Shown here: positions 1 through 11,372 of the stretch, in pieces
Position numbering within the stretch: the stretch's first letter is position 1
Layout: every line of letters starts with the position of its first letter
NCBI GenBank assembly: GCA_035610835.1
Contig: CM069447.1
Span: 43,931,893 to 43,995,892 of the forward strand
From: Ophiura sarsii
Taxonomy: Eukaryota > Echinodermata > Ophiuroidea > Amphilepidida > Ophiuridae
Reading direction: 5' to 3'
DNA length: 64,000 bases
Translations under genes and position numbers: made by a program
Notes under the pieces: model-generated
What the model saw: the letters and a program-made list of their open reading frames with translations, nothing else
The model's database searches: none
Told to the model about the DNA's origin: nothing

Positions 1-59
1 TCAAAATTGGTCCACATATTCTTTATGACCGTACGCATGTATAATAGTTAGGTTTTTAA

Positions 60-990
60 AATTAAAAATCATTTGGGGTCACTAGGGGTCAAAATGTAAA
101 TTTTCAATTCGATCACTTAAAATGCTTCTTGTCTCAGAGGAAATGAGTCATGACCTTCATAATTGGTCAAAAGATTCCTTAGGTCCATGCTCATATAGGG
201 TCTTAAGCGATTAAAAATGACATGTCATATGGGGTCACTAGGGGTCATTGAACTTTACAATGGTAAAAGTTAAGACATGCTCTGATTTGAACCGGGTTTG
301 TTGCATCTTGTTTGGATTGATGAGCTAAGAAAATAAGTAAATAATATTGACCAGGTCAAAGGTCAAGAAGGGGTCACTAGGGGTCATTGAACTTTACAGA
401 GGTAAATGTTAAGACATGCTCCGATTTGGACCGGGTTTGTTGCATCTTGTTTGGATTGATGAGCCAAGAAAAAAAAGTCAATCATATTGACCAGGTCAAA
501 GGTCAAGAAGGGGTCACTAGGGGTCATTGAACTTTACAGGGGTAAAAGTTAAGACATGCTCCGATTTGGACCGGGTTTGTTGCATCTTGTTCGAATTGAT
601 GAGGCAAGAAAATAAGTTAATCATATTGACAGGTCAAAGGTCAAGAAGGGTCACTAGGGGTCATTGAACTTTACAGGGGTAAAAGTTAAGACATGCTCAG
701 ATTTGGACCGGGTTTGTTGCATCTTGTTTGATTTGATGAGCCAAGAAAATAAGTCAATCATATTGACCAGGTCGAAGGTCAAAAAGGGGTCACTAGGGGT
801 CAAAATGTTAATTTTCACTTCTAATACTTAAAATGCTTCTCCTCCTACATTTTACATGCTATAATCACCAGATTTGGTCAGTATGACCCCTACCTAACTT
901 ACATATAGGGTTTCACAGTTTGGGGTCAAAGGTCACACAGCGACATTATTGGGTGTCCAGCGATTAAAATTGACATGTCATTTGGGAGTC
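60..990. repeat. ~139-bp tandem array with direct AGGTCA/GGGTCA half-sites
   Basis: The phrase GGGGTCATTGAACTTTAC or its variant recurs at about 241, 380, 520, 657 and 796, giving a period of 137-140 bp, with diverged flanking units at about 85 and 900-990. Three central units contain AGGTCAAAGGTCA (353-365, 493-505, 631-643), followed five bases later by GGGTCA-CTAG-GGGTCA. A fourth unit (769-802) has one mismatch. The remaining sequence up to about 1160 is unique-looking and has no gene. Confidence 0.85.
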
Positions 991-1164
991 ACTAGGGATC
1001 AATAATCCAAGACGTGCTCCGATTTCGATCATACTTGATGCATCTGATCTCTTTTCATTAGACAATAAGAAAAGTAAATCATGACCTCGGGGCAAATGTC
1101 AGGAACAAGACAAAAATCAAGGTCCCCTGGTCTTAGACCGGAGTCATATCTAGTATGATTTTGT

Positions 1165-4100
1165 TTTTGTTTTGGGATACGTATGAGATCCATGATACAA
1201 AAAAGTCAAGCCGCAATCAATTTGGCGACAAAAAAGTCATTCGCATAGAATTTTTTTAATTTTTTTAATTCTAAAATATCAAAATTTGAAAAATTAGCCC
1301 AAATACCTTTATTTGGTTAAATAATTCAATTTTGTTTGGGTACGTATGAGATCAATGTTACAAAAAAGTTAAGCTGCAATCAATTTGACGACAAAAAAGT
1401 CATTTGCATAGAAATCATAACATTTTTTTTAATTCTAGGCTTGACCGACAAATATCAAAATTTGAAAAATTAGCCCAAATACCATTATTTGGTTAAGTAA
1501 TTCAATGTTTGTGGGTACATATGAGATCGATGATACAAAAAACTCAAGCGGCAATCAATTTGGCGACAAAAAAGTCATTCGCATAGAAATCATAACAATT
1601 TTTTTTTTAATTCTAGACTTGACCGACAAATATCAAAATTTGAAAAATGAGCCCAAATACCATTATTTGGTTAAATAATTCAATTTTGTTTGGGTACGTA
1701 TGAGATCTATGATACAAAAAAAGTCAAGTCGCAATCAATTTGACGACAAAAAAAGTTGTTCGCATAGAAATCATAACATTTTTTTTAAATTCTAGACTTG
1801 ACCGACAAATATCAAAATTTGAAAAATTAGCCCAAATACCATTATTTGGTTTAAATAATTCCAATTTTTTTTTTGGTACGTATGGGATCGACGATGCAAA
1901 AAAGTCAAGCCGCAATCAATTTGGCGACAAAAAAAGTCATTCGCATAGAAATCATAATTATTTTTTTTAAATTCTAGGCTTGACTGACAAATATCAAAAT
2001 TTGAAAAATTAGCCCAAATACCATTATTTGGTTAATATTAAAGTAATTCAATTTTTTGGGGTACGTATGAGATTGATGATACAAAAAAGTCAAGCGGCAA
2101 TCAATTTGACCACAAAAAAAGTAATTCGCATATAAATCATAACATTTTTTTTTTAAATTCTAGGCTTGACCGACAAATATCAAAATTTGAAAAATTAGCC
2201 CAAATACCATTATTTAGTTAATTCAATTTTTGTGGGTACATATGAGATCGATGATACAAAAAACTCAAACCGCAATCAATTTGGCGACAAAAAAGTCATT
2301 CGCATAGAAATCATAACGATTTTTTAAAAAAAATTCTAGGCTTGACCAACAAATATCAAAATTTGAAAAATTAGCCCAAATACCATTATTTGGTTAAATA
2401 ATTCAATTTTGTTTGGGTACGTATGAGATCGATGATACAAAAAAGTCAAGTCGCAATCAATTTGACGACAAAAAAAGTTGTTCGCATAGAAATCATAACA
2501 ATATTTTTTTAAATTCCAAGCTTGACCGACAAATATCAAAATTTGAAAAAATAGCCCAAATACCACTATTTGGTTAAATAATTCAATTTTATTTTTGGTA
2601 CGTATGAGATCGATGATGCAAAAAAGTCAAGCCTCAATCAATTTGGCGACAAAAAAGTCATTCGCATAGAAATCATAATTATTATTTTTTAAATTCTAGG
2701 CTTGACTGACAAATATCAAAATTTGAAAAATTAGCCCAAATACCATTATTTGGTTATTAGAGTAATTCAATTTTTTGGGGTACGCATGAGATCGATGATA
2801 CAAAAAAGTCAAGTCGCAATCAATTTGACGATAAAAAAGTTGTACGCATAGAAATCATAACATTTTTTTTTTTAAATTCCAGACTTGACCGACAAATATC
2901 AAAATTTGACAAATTAGCCCAAATACCATTATTTGGTTAAATAATTCAAATTTATTTTTGGTACATATGAGATCGATGATGCAAAAAAGTCAAGCCGCAA
3001 TCAATTTGACACACACAAAAAGTTGTTTGCATAGAAATCATAACAATTTTTTTAAATTCTAGGTTTGACCGACAAATATCAAAATTTGAAAAATGAGCCC
3101 AAATACCATTATTTGGTTATTAAAGTAATTCAGTTTTTTGGGGTACGTATGAGATCGATGATACAAAAAAGTCAAGCCGCAATCAATTTGACCACAAAAA
3201 AGTAATTCGCATAGAAATCATAACATTTTTTTAAAATTCTAGGCTTGACAGACAAATATCAAAATTTGACAAATTAGCCCAAATACCATTATTTAGCTAA
3301 GTAATTCAATTTTGTTTGGATACGTATGAGATCGATGATACAAAAAAGTCAAGTCGCAATCAATTTGACGACAAAAAAAAGTTGTTCGCATAGAAATCAT
3401 AACAATATTTTTTTTTAATTCTAAGCTTGACCGACAAATATCAAAATTTGAAAAAAATAGACCAAATACCATTATTTGGTTAAATAATTCAATTTTATTT
3501 TTGGTACGTATGAGATCGATGATGCAAAAGTCAAGCCGCAATCAATTTGGCGACAAAAAAGTCATTCACATAGAAATCATAATTTATTTATTTTTAAATT
3601 CTAGGCTTGACTGACAAATATCAAAATTTGAAAAATTAGCCCAAATACCATTATTTGGTTATTAAAGTAATTCAATTATTTGGGGTACGCATGAGATCGA
3701 TGATGCAAAAAAGTCAAGCCGCAATGAATTTGGCGACAAAAAAAGTCATTCGCATAGATATCATTTTTTTTTTTTAATTCTAGGCTTGACCGACAAATAT
3801 CAAAATTTGAAAAATTAGCCCAAATACCATTATTTGGTTAAATAATTCAATTTTGTTTGGGTACGTATGAGATCGATGATACAAAAAAGTCAAGTCGCAA
3901 TCAATTTGACACAAAAAAAAAGGTTGTTCGCATAGAAATCATAACAATTTTTTTTTTAAATTCCAGGCTTGACCGACAAATATCAAAATTTGATAAATTA
4001 GCCCAAATACCATTATTTGGTTAAATAATTCAATTTTATTTTTGCTACGTATGAGATCGATGATGCAAAAAAGTCAAGCCGCAATCAATTTGGCGACAAA

Positions 4101-4740
4101 AAAGTCATTCGCATAGAAATCATAATTTTTTTTTTAAATTCTAGGCTTGACTTAATATCAAAATTTGAAAAATTAGCCCAAATACCATTATTTGGTTATT
4201 AAAGTAATTTCAATTTTTTGGGGTACGTTTGAGATCGATGATACAAAAAAGCCGGAATCAATTTGACCACAAAAAAGTAATTCGCATAGAAATCATAACA
4301 ATTTTTTTTTTTAATTCTAGGCTTGACCGGCAAATATCAAAATTTGAAAAAAAATAGCCCAAATACCATTATTTGGTTAAATAATTCAATTTTTTTGGTA
4401 CATATGAGATCGATGATGCAAAAAAGTCAAGCCGCAATCAATTTGGCGACAAAAAAAGTCATTCGCATAGAAATCATAACGATTTATTTTTAAATTCTCG
4501 GCTTGACCGACAAATATCAACATTTGAAAAAATAGCCCAAATACCATTATTTGGTTAAATAATTCATTTTTTGGGGGTACATGAGATCGATGATACAAAA
4601 AAAGTCAAGCCGCAATCAATTTCATGACAAAAATGTCTTTCGTATAGAAATCATAAGCATTTAAAAAAAAAATTAAGTAGGCCTGAGTCTGACCGACAAA
4701 TGACAAAATTTGGAAAATGGACGCAAATATCATTATTAAT
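1165..4740. repeat. ~178-bp AT-rich satellite array, about 20 monomers
   Basis: The monomer core GTACGTATGAGATCGATGAT recurs near 1177, 1340, 1516, 1694, 1876, 2061, 2236, 2417, 2598, 2780, 2963, 3142, 3320, 3503, 3686, 3860, 4043, 4222, 4399 and 4578. Each monomer also has an A-rich stretch, a T run and the conserved phrase AATATCAAAATTTGAAAAAT. Monomers fall into sub-types by the linker before GTACG and by GATGATAC versus GATGATGC. All reading frames here are repeat by-products and not genes. Confidence 0.93.
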
Positions 4741-6060
4741 GTTTGGATAATTTTTTTATTTTATTAAAGAACCGATCATTTCTATGTGCGAGTCGATAAT
4801 ATATTCAACTAAAAGGTATAGCCTATTATAATGCTAGGGATGTTCATATCATTGACTTCAGAGGGCGACATTTTTTTGAAAATTAGTTGACCAAAATATG
4901 TAGAAAACTCCATGTTTACCTAGATGAATACAGCGATGTAGTACGATGTGGCTAGAATGTATTCACTGATGTCTATATAACCCCGCACAAGCAACTAAAA
5001 ATCATGAAAGTAAACCGCTTTTTACCTAAAATGGTTTAAAAATGTACATGATTTGCCCATAGTTCTTTACGAACTAACGATGTGGCCAACTTTGGCAATG
5101 ATTTTGAATAGATTACATCCCCCAGTCTTCAATATTACCGTATGGTGTAATACTAGCATGTACATGTATATTACAATGGTATAACTAAAACCGCGGCGAC
5201 AAGTTTTTTCTGTTTGTTTAATATGTAAACATAAAATAATGATGTAAATGTCCACGCTCTTTCCATGTACTATTATTGAGAAATGGGCCCAGCGTGATTC
5301 AGTGAAAAAGGCATCCAATTGTTACGTAAACATCAAACAATTGATTATCTATACAGCAAAGATTCGCCCTCATACATCAAGTGTGGTGACGTAGCAAGTA
5401 TTACAATGGTATAACTAAAACCGCGACAAGTCGGGGGACTCTATTTGTTATGTAAACATCAAACAAAAATAGTAACGCTCATACATCCCCGGGAAAAAGG
5501 GGGGGGGGCGGTACTCAGATTTGGTTTGGTCGGGGGGGTGCCGCTGGAGAATCAAATCCCCTACCCATTTCTAAGGGTGATTTTGGATAGACCCATGTCT
5601 AAGGATTTTTCAGTTGAAAAGCCTACCCATGGCTAAGGATGTCTCATGAAAAAACGACCCACTGGAGCGGCACGTCCCCGTATGCCTTACATACGTGAGT
5701 ACCACCCCCGAGCATGCATCGTTGTATTTTACTAAGAAAAATATGCTTCTCAAGGCAAAAAAATAGTTTTACTCCTATGAGGCAGATTAACCCCAACTTT
5801 GAACTCGTCCAAGTTATTTGCGATTTGTACATGCTCACAAAATCCGGAATCCATTGATGGATTAATAAAGACGAAATCGCAAACACAATTTTTTTCTGAG
5901 GCAATCTCTAGGGGTGGTACATAGCCTAGCGGTGAACAAAATTCAACAAACTCAATTGCGCGTAGTGGCGTTTGGGATGGGGGGATTCATATAGTTTTAG
6001 CTTCATGCTCTAGCTATTACGCTTGAACTCTTTCCGCCCACACACATGAGTAGTAAACCA
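4741..6060. other. Intergenic stretch, no gene seen
   Basis: No splice-supported or conserved coding sequence was found. It contains a short local duplication (next entry), a G run near 5500 and two copies of a 22-bp phrase (AAAATTACGCCCCTT core) at 6064-6085 and 6088-6109 that abut the LINE. Confidence 0.6.
5171..5467. repeat. Local imperfect duplication
   Basis: TTACAATGGTATAACTAAAA followed by CCGCG occurs at 5171 and again at 5401. A second phrase, TGTTACGTAAACATCAAACA (one mismatch in the second copy), follows each copy at about 5322 and 5447. The spacing differs, so this is an old duplication with a deletion in the second unit. Confidence 0.7.
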
Positions 6061-6109
6061 CGACAAAACAAAATTACGCCCCTTGACAAAAACAAAATTA
6101 CGCCCCTTA

Positions 6110-7633
6110 CATCCCAATAAAAGTACTGGCTTGGACAACATTCCAGCCAAATTTCTTAGGGATGGTGCTTTTGTCCTGAAAGACCCTATTACTTTTATTA
6201 TTAATTTATCTATCAACACTAATTCAGTTCCTGATGACTTGAAATGTGCCCGTGTCAGCCCACTTTTTAAAAAAGGTAGTAGATCAACTGTTGGTAATTA
6301 TAGGCCCATCAGCATACTCAATGTGGTTTCAAAAATTCTTGAGAAATCTGTGTACAACCAACTTAACCAATATTTAACCGATCATCAACTTCTCTACTCT
6401 CACCAATCTGGTTTTAGAGGGACTTACTCTACCGATACGTGTCTCATTCACCTCACCGATCACGTGCGTACACAGGTTTCTGAGGGAAATTATACGGGTA
6501 TGGTGTTGATAGATCTACAAAAAGCGTTTGACACGGTCAATCATGATATCTTGTGCAATAAACTTCGTGTTATGGGTGTTGAGTCAATAGATTGGTTCAG
6601 GTCTTACCTAAGTGATAGACAACAGGTTGTCTGTGTTAATAAAACTAGCTCAAATCCTATGTCAATTACTTGCGGCGTGCCTCAGGGCAGTGTATTGGGG
6701 CCGCTTTTATTTCTTTGCTACATCAACGACATGCCTATCAGTGTGGACTGTAAGCTAGAACTTTATGCAGACGATAGCGCATTGCTTGTTGATGGCAAAG
6801 ATCCTGATGTAATTGCTGCTAAGCTTAGCAAGGAGTTAGAGTCATGTCAAAAGTGGCTCATCGACAACAAGTTGTCTCTTCACTTGGGTAAGACCGAGGC
6901 CATTCTTTTTGGCTCAAAGAGGAATTTGAAGAAACACAATGATTTTAATGTTATGTGCAATAATGTACCTATCAAATCTACCCAGTCTGTCAAGTATTTG
7001 GGGATCACATTGGATAATTGCCTTTCAGGCGAGACTGTTGCTAATTATGTTATTAAAAAAGCTGGTGCCAGACTTAGGTTTTTATACAGACAAGCTCATT
7101 TTCTTGATCAAATAACTCGTAAAACTTTAGTTACAGCCTTGATTCAGTGCTATTTTGACTATTCTTGTTCATCTTGGTTTTCCGGTCTTTCTAAAAAACT
7201 CCAAAATAGACTTCAGGTCACTCAAAATAAGGTTGTTAGATTTGTTCTTGGTTTTGATTCAAGAACACATGTTGGCCAGGCTGAACTTGACAGATTGGGT
7301 TTTTTAAATGTTGATGATAGAGTTAAGCAAATGAAGTTGAACCATGCCTTCAAAATTTTTAATAACATCTCACCAGGTTATCTTAGTGAACTTTTTATGA
7401 AAGTATCAGAAATCCATCGCTATAATACCAGGGATAGCCACCTTAATTTTGTCATTCCAAGGGTCCGGGGGCAACTTGGCAGCAACACCTTCCAATGTAC
7501 TGCGGTTGGGGCATGGAACTCTCTTCCAGGCGATATTAAATCGAGCAATACTTATGCTTACTTCAAAAAAGAAGTAAAATCTCATCTTGCAATGAAAGCC
7601 AGATTGAGAGAGGGAGGGGGTACCATGCCTTGA
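6110..7633 (+). CDS. Reverse transcriptase (LINE ORF2 fragment)
   Basis: An uninterrupted frame of about 507 codons encodes a non-LTR reverse transcriptase, which copies its own RNA at nicked genomic target sites. Visible signatures in order are the N-terminal KSTGLDNIP block, the fingers motif NYRPISIL, catalytic motif A in DLQKAFDTVNHDIL, motif B GVPQGSVLGPLLFL, catalytic motif C LYADDSALL with both aspartates, and the thumb and C-terminal region with RLGFLNVDDRV and AVGAWNSLP. The frame is open upstream to 6083 only through non-LINE flanking sequence, and no true ATG is seen, so the apparent start is accidental. An intact frame in a 5'-truncated copy suggests recent insertion. It is not a host gene. 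Confidence 0.92.
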   Translation, partial: HPNKSTGLDNIPAKFLRDGAFVLKDPITFIINLSINTNSVPDDLKCARVSPLFKKGSRSTVGNYRPISILNVVSKILEKSVYNQLNQYLTDHQLLYSHQSGFRGTYSTDTCLIHLTDHVRTQVSEGNYTGMVLIDLQKAFDTVNHDILCNKLRVMGVESIDWFRSYLSDRQQVVCVNKTSSNPMSITCGVPQGSVLGPLLFLCYINDMPISVDCKLELYADDSALLVDGKDPDVIAAKLSKELESCQKWLIDNKLSLHLGKTEAILFGSKRNLKKHNDFNVMCNNVPIKSTQSVKYLGITLDNCLSGETVANYVIKKAGARLRFLYRQAHFLDQITRKTLVTALIQCYFDYSCSSWFSGLSKKLQNRLQVTQNKVVRFVLGFDSRTHVGQAELDRLGFLNVDDRVKQMKLNHAFKIFNNISPGYLSELFMKVSEIHRYNTRDSHLNFVIPRVRGQLGSNTFQCTAVGAWNSLPGDIKSSNTYAYFKKEVKSHLAMKARLREGGGTMP

Positions 7634-7868
7634 CTTGTTAGTTGTTTCTCTCTTGTTTGTGTTGTTATTTTGTAAGGACCCCAATGGAAATAAGCTCTTG
7701 TGGCTTTTTGGGCTATCCTTGGTCTTATCAACATGCTTTCTGTCTGTGTTTTTTACTATTGTCTTTTATATTTATTATATTTGATTATTGTATGTTCCAT
7801 CTATTTATGTGTATAAATGTGCAATGTTGATTTGGCTAAATAAATATGAAATGAAATGAAATGAAATG
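6110..7868 (+). mobile_element. 5'-truncated non-LTR retrotransposon (LINE, CR1/L2/jockey-like)
   Basis: The element contains the RT half of a LINE ORF2 and a ~235-bp 3' UTR ending in a short (TGAAA)n tail at about 7845-7868, a tail style typical of CR1/L2-type elements. The endonuclease half is missing: homology begins abruptly at about 6110 (HPNKSTGLDNIP), as with incomplete reverse transcription. I found no convincing target-site duplication. Assignment to the CR1/L2/jockey superfamily is from motif style only. Confidence 0.88.
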
Positions 7869-8799
7869 ATTGGAAAAACGGTGATCCACGCTTGCGATCA
7901 GCGACGGAGCGCATGGAGTATATAAAACATTATGGTGATATACGGGGGGTACAATAACTAGAAGAATCGCCGCCATTTTCTTTGATGTGACGATGTCGGA
8001 ATAGAAAATAAATATCCCTATCGCGGGAACATTATCCCTCATAATTCTCCAAATAACCAGTCACTCGAACTCAGCCGAGGTAAATACTGTACCAATATCG
8101 TGTCCACAAATCTGACTAATTCAAGCTGTATTTTTCGAGATATTTCGCACACAAACTTCGATTTGAAAATCTTAGGATGCCGGTACCCGTCCTCCAAAGA
8201 CTATGAATATTATGATACCATCAATACAATTGGTGCCTAATTCTTCAAAAAGGGAATATTTACTGTTAATTTGGCTTTAGTTTCGTCAAGTTTTTCTCGA
8301 ATTCGGCTGTGTGTGATGACAATAATTTGCACCGAAAATGCAACATGTCATGAAGTCACAGCTAATATTAGATAATATTATTCGCATAATATGCCTTTTT
8401 ATTTTACAATTTCATGGCAAATGTGTTTGAAATGTGTGATTATAATCATGAAAAGAGCTCATTTACATCGTGCTATTACGAGGTCAACTATGACTGCGAA
8501 GCAGTATCGTTACGGGTGAATACTTCCGGGTCGCTTTGCTGGGTTAGAAAAGGAAAGACTTTTCGTGTGGTTGCATACTGGCTGTGTTATGTCTTTGAAA
8601 GAATCGCATTATTTTAATTTGGTACCTCGAAATTTCCTTGGCTACGCCCCTCGTGCAATTCCTTGGTTTCAAAATGAAAATGTCTTGATTCTTTACAGTA
8701 ACCTCTAAATAACTAATAACGCAGTCATTATCCTATCCTTTAACTAAACACATAATAAGCACATACATTACTACCAACATCTTTGTTAATACTTTACAG
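7869..8799. other. Intergenic stretch, no gene seen
   Basis: Downstream flank of the LINE. Short frames exist (for example about 8414-8617) but show no recognisable domain, splice sites or codon pattern. Confidence 0.5.
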
Positions 8800-9069
8800 A
8801 TTGCTGATACTGCCGGACGCTGCAATAGTTTTTATGACTTTAGAACCGGAGAAATAGTTGAATCAATTGAATACGTGATTAGAGACACTACCCTCGAAGG
8901 ACAGTTATATTTTTTACCCCATTATGAACCACTACGATCCCTTCAGCACCAGTCATCGGATGTCTCACTTCCTTCATGGTTCTTTCAAGAAAAGAAAGAG
9001 ACAGACACAATGACAGATGTAGGTACAGATGGACACAATGATGTTGACGATGAACTTGATCTTACATAA
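8800..9069 (+). CDS. Putative orphan terminal exon, unknown product
   Basis: A pyrimidine-rich tract ending in CTTTACAG at 8792-8799 looks like a splice acceptor. It is followed by an open frame of 89 codons plus a stop (IADTAGRCNSFYDF at the start, an acidic tail ending DDELDLT). I do not recognise the family. No in-phase upstream exon was identified between the LINE and this point, so either the rest lies before the window or the frame is fortuitous. The last 60 bases of the frame, including the stop codon, belong to a 122-bp tandem duplication. Confidence 0.3.
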   Translation: MADTAGRCNSFYDFRTGEIVESIEYVIRDTTLEGQLYFLPHYEPLRSLQHQSSDVSLPSWFFQEKKETDTMTDVGTDGHNDVDDELDLT

Positions 9070-9250
9070 ACATGGTTGGCCCTAGTTTTATGCTCTTCCG
9101 CGAACAAGAAACTTGCGACAGGAACTAGGAAATGACAGATGTAGGTTCAGATGGAGACAATGATGTTGACGATGAACTTGATCTCACATAAACATGGTTG
9201 CCTCTAGTGTTGTGCTCTTCCGCGAACACGAAACTTGAGCCAGGAACTAG
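9010..9250. repeat. ~122-bp tandem duplication across a stop codon
   Basis: The segment 9010-9131 is repeated at 9132-9250 with a few substitutions. Both copies include the acidic coding tail, the TAA stop and the phrase GCTCTTCCGCGAACA. The second copy lies in what would be the 3' UTR. Confidence 0.85.
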
Positions 9251-9279
9251 GAATGTAACCATACATTATTATTACCCCC

Positions 9280-9598
9280 ACGTCTTAAAGAAGATTTCTT
9301 GAGCAACACCAGCATGCTTCACTTTAATCACATGACCACTGATTTCTGTCACCAGTGTCTTCTGGATCCTATTGATATTGCATTGCGATAAAAAGATTAT
9401 AATGTTGTTAAACAACAACGGTCTTTAAGAAAATCCTGCTGCAGGTAGTACAATTGATGTAACTTCAATTCAGTCCTCTCTTGAATTTCTTATAGACTCT
9501 TTATTTTTGGAATAACACATTTTAGTTGTGATTCAACTTCTTTTCATATCTGGCCAATATGCCTATCCGTACCATGTATCATTATGAAGGTGGAAGTC
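9280..9598 (+). mobile_element. Dispersed repeat family R1, copy 1
   Basis: Matches, over its length, the minus-strand copy at 18285-19110 and the plus-strand copy at 39295-39510, with a fragment at 17929-17990. Shared phrases include AGAAGATTTCTTG, CAGCATGCTTCACTTT, CACATGACCACT and CAGTCCTCTCTTG. No coding capacity is seen. The terminal structure is unresolved, so the class (MITE or SINE) is unknown. Confidence 0.75.
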
Positions 9599-10195
9599 AG
9601 TCGATCTCCATATGTACCTTAATACATGTTTTGCACTGTTTGTTTTGGCAAAAAGTCCTTCAGGTAGGCCTACCGTAGTGGTGTTTCTTTGCCCACGGCT
9701 CAAATTAAAGGAGGGGCCCCGCAAGCACAACATTGTGCTTTACACCCACCGTTATAAAATATTTTTCTTAGTTTTCTTTTCTAAAATAACAAAATAACAA
9801 TTGATAAGGGCCTCCCTCCCTAATATTTATAATGTTTGGATGATCAACATGTTATTCACCACATTTGGCCTTATAAATTCATCTATTAGTATAATTGCTC
9901 ACACAAGTGTTTTTACCTATGTCGACGAGTTCATTTCTTTTGTTGAGCGAAGAGAGGTGTGGTTTATGTATGAAGAATTTCTCTTCAAGACACAAGTTAC
10001 AAGTTTTACTAATTGTAGAGTATGGCTTAGCTCTGCTCAATATTTTTAGAATGTTGTAAATTTTTGTCCTTTAATTTTCAAACATATTCACTTAAACTTG
10101 TTTCGATGTTCTATATTTCTGAAGCTTGAGGTGTGTCCATTAAATCGTGTTTTGAATGTATGTTCAGTTAGAACAACATTATTATGTTTTCTTAA
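9599..10195. other. Intergenic stretch, no gene seen
   Basis: Short frames only, without recognisable domains or repeats. Confidence 0.45.
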
Positions 10196-10332
10196 TAGGG
10201 TTGTCTTGTCGCGTTACTGTGGCTTGGTATATTACACTGCGGGTAACGCAGTTGTCATTAAGTGGGCACTCCCGACCACGTTAACAGATGCAGTTGTCAT
10301 CGGTGTGTGGGTTCGAATCCAATTTGTTCATA
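10196..10332 (+). repeat. tRNA-like SINE remnant
   Basis: GGCTTGGTATATTACACTGC resembles a Pol III A box, and GTGGGTTCGAATCC at about 10307-10320 is a near-perfect B box/T-arm. The two are further apart than in a tRNA because a segment (GTAACGCAGTTGTCAT / GTTAACAGATGCAGTTGTCAT) has been duplicated in between. It does not fold as a functional tRNA, so a tRNA-derived SINE head is the best reading. Confidence 0.5.
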
Positions 10333-11368
10333 ACGCGTTTGTTATGGGATGAAATTGTTTGTTGAAATTGGGCATACAGCTGTAGCTTAGTTTGACTTAG
10401 TTTGTTTTTATTTACGAGTTTATGGAGTTGATGTCCGGGTGGGAAAGAACAACATACATTTTCGGAAAGGAAATGAGACAGATAATCCATTTTTGGTATC
10501 AAATTGCACTAATAAAAGTTCTTATTTTGGGCTCCAAAAGTCTCATTTTTTGCTAAAAATGTTTCGGACAACGTAACAAAATTGCTGGTAACAATAATTA
10601 CACAGATATTAGTCAACATTAAAACTCAAACAACTGAATTATATGGATTAGTAGATATTAATTCGATAGATAGAATCATGATGTTCTGCCTTCCCAATAT
10701 GAATAACCTGGCTACGCCACTGCGGAAAGTGATCCGTCAATTGTAATATTTAACATTTTTACATTACAGTGATATCATCATAATAACAAACTATATCACA
10801 CATAATTTTCGTTTCTATAGTGAAATATAATTTAAATGTTTTCCATGTATACAGAGACGTGTGCTAATGCAAAATCACAGACCTAAACAATTGAATAAGG
10901 GAACAGAAAAGTAAACACACACATCACACAGCTGTCAAACATGTTAAAATTTAAACTTAGCGGATTATTTTAATGCTGCTTGAAGGCCTCATCGAAGGTT
11001 GTTTTACCCATTTAGAATATGTTCCTGTGTTCAAAAATGTATCCACCAACTTCAGAATGGATATTCATATTCTTCCTGGTGCGCGTTTCACTTTGAAATG
11101 TTTTCTGAACTTTTGTTGAGTAAGTTGAACTGAATGTGTTTCAGCGTAGAACCATACAATTTGTATTCGCTTATCTATGCTGTAAAACCATCTTGAATGA
11201 AGACTTTTGCTGCGCAATGTTGTCTACTACGCTTATTTATGTTGTGAGTGACCGAGTTTGGTATTAAATAACATTAATGTTGCAAGGTAAGCAGTGAACT
11301 GTGAATAATGCGCAACGTTGCTTTCATACCGTTAATTTATTCGCACCTTTAGCAACAATGTGTGGTAC
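10333..11368. other. Intergenic stretch, no gene seen
   Basis: AT-rich, with no recognisable coding sequence or inverted repeat. Confidence 0.45.
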
Positions 11369-11372
11369 TTGA

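Noticed and set aside
1724..4598. Several 60-83-codon frames on both strands in the satellite array
   Set aside because: They repeat with the ~178-bp monomer, are low in complexity and shift between monomers; no independent coding evidence.
8414..8617. 67-codon frame upstream of the putative exon at 8800
   Set aside because: No donor site in phase, no recognisable domain; probably chance.
10196..10332. A functional tRNA gene
   Set aside because: A- and B-box-like motifs are present but too far apart and the cloverleaf cannot be formed; a SINE remnant fits better.
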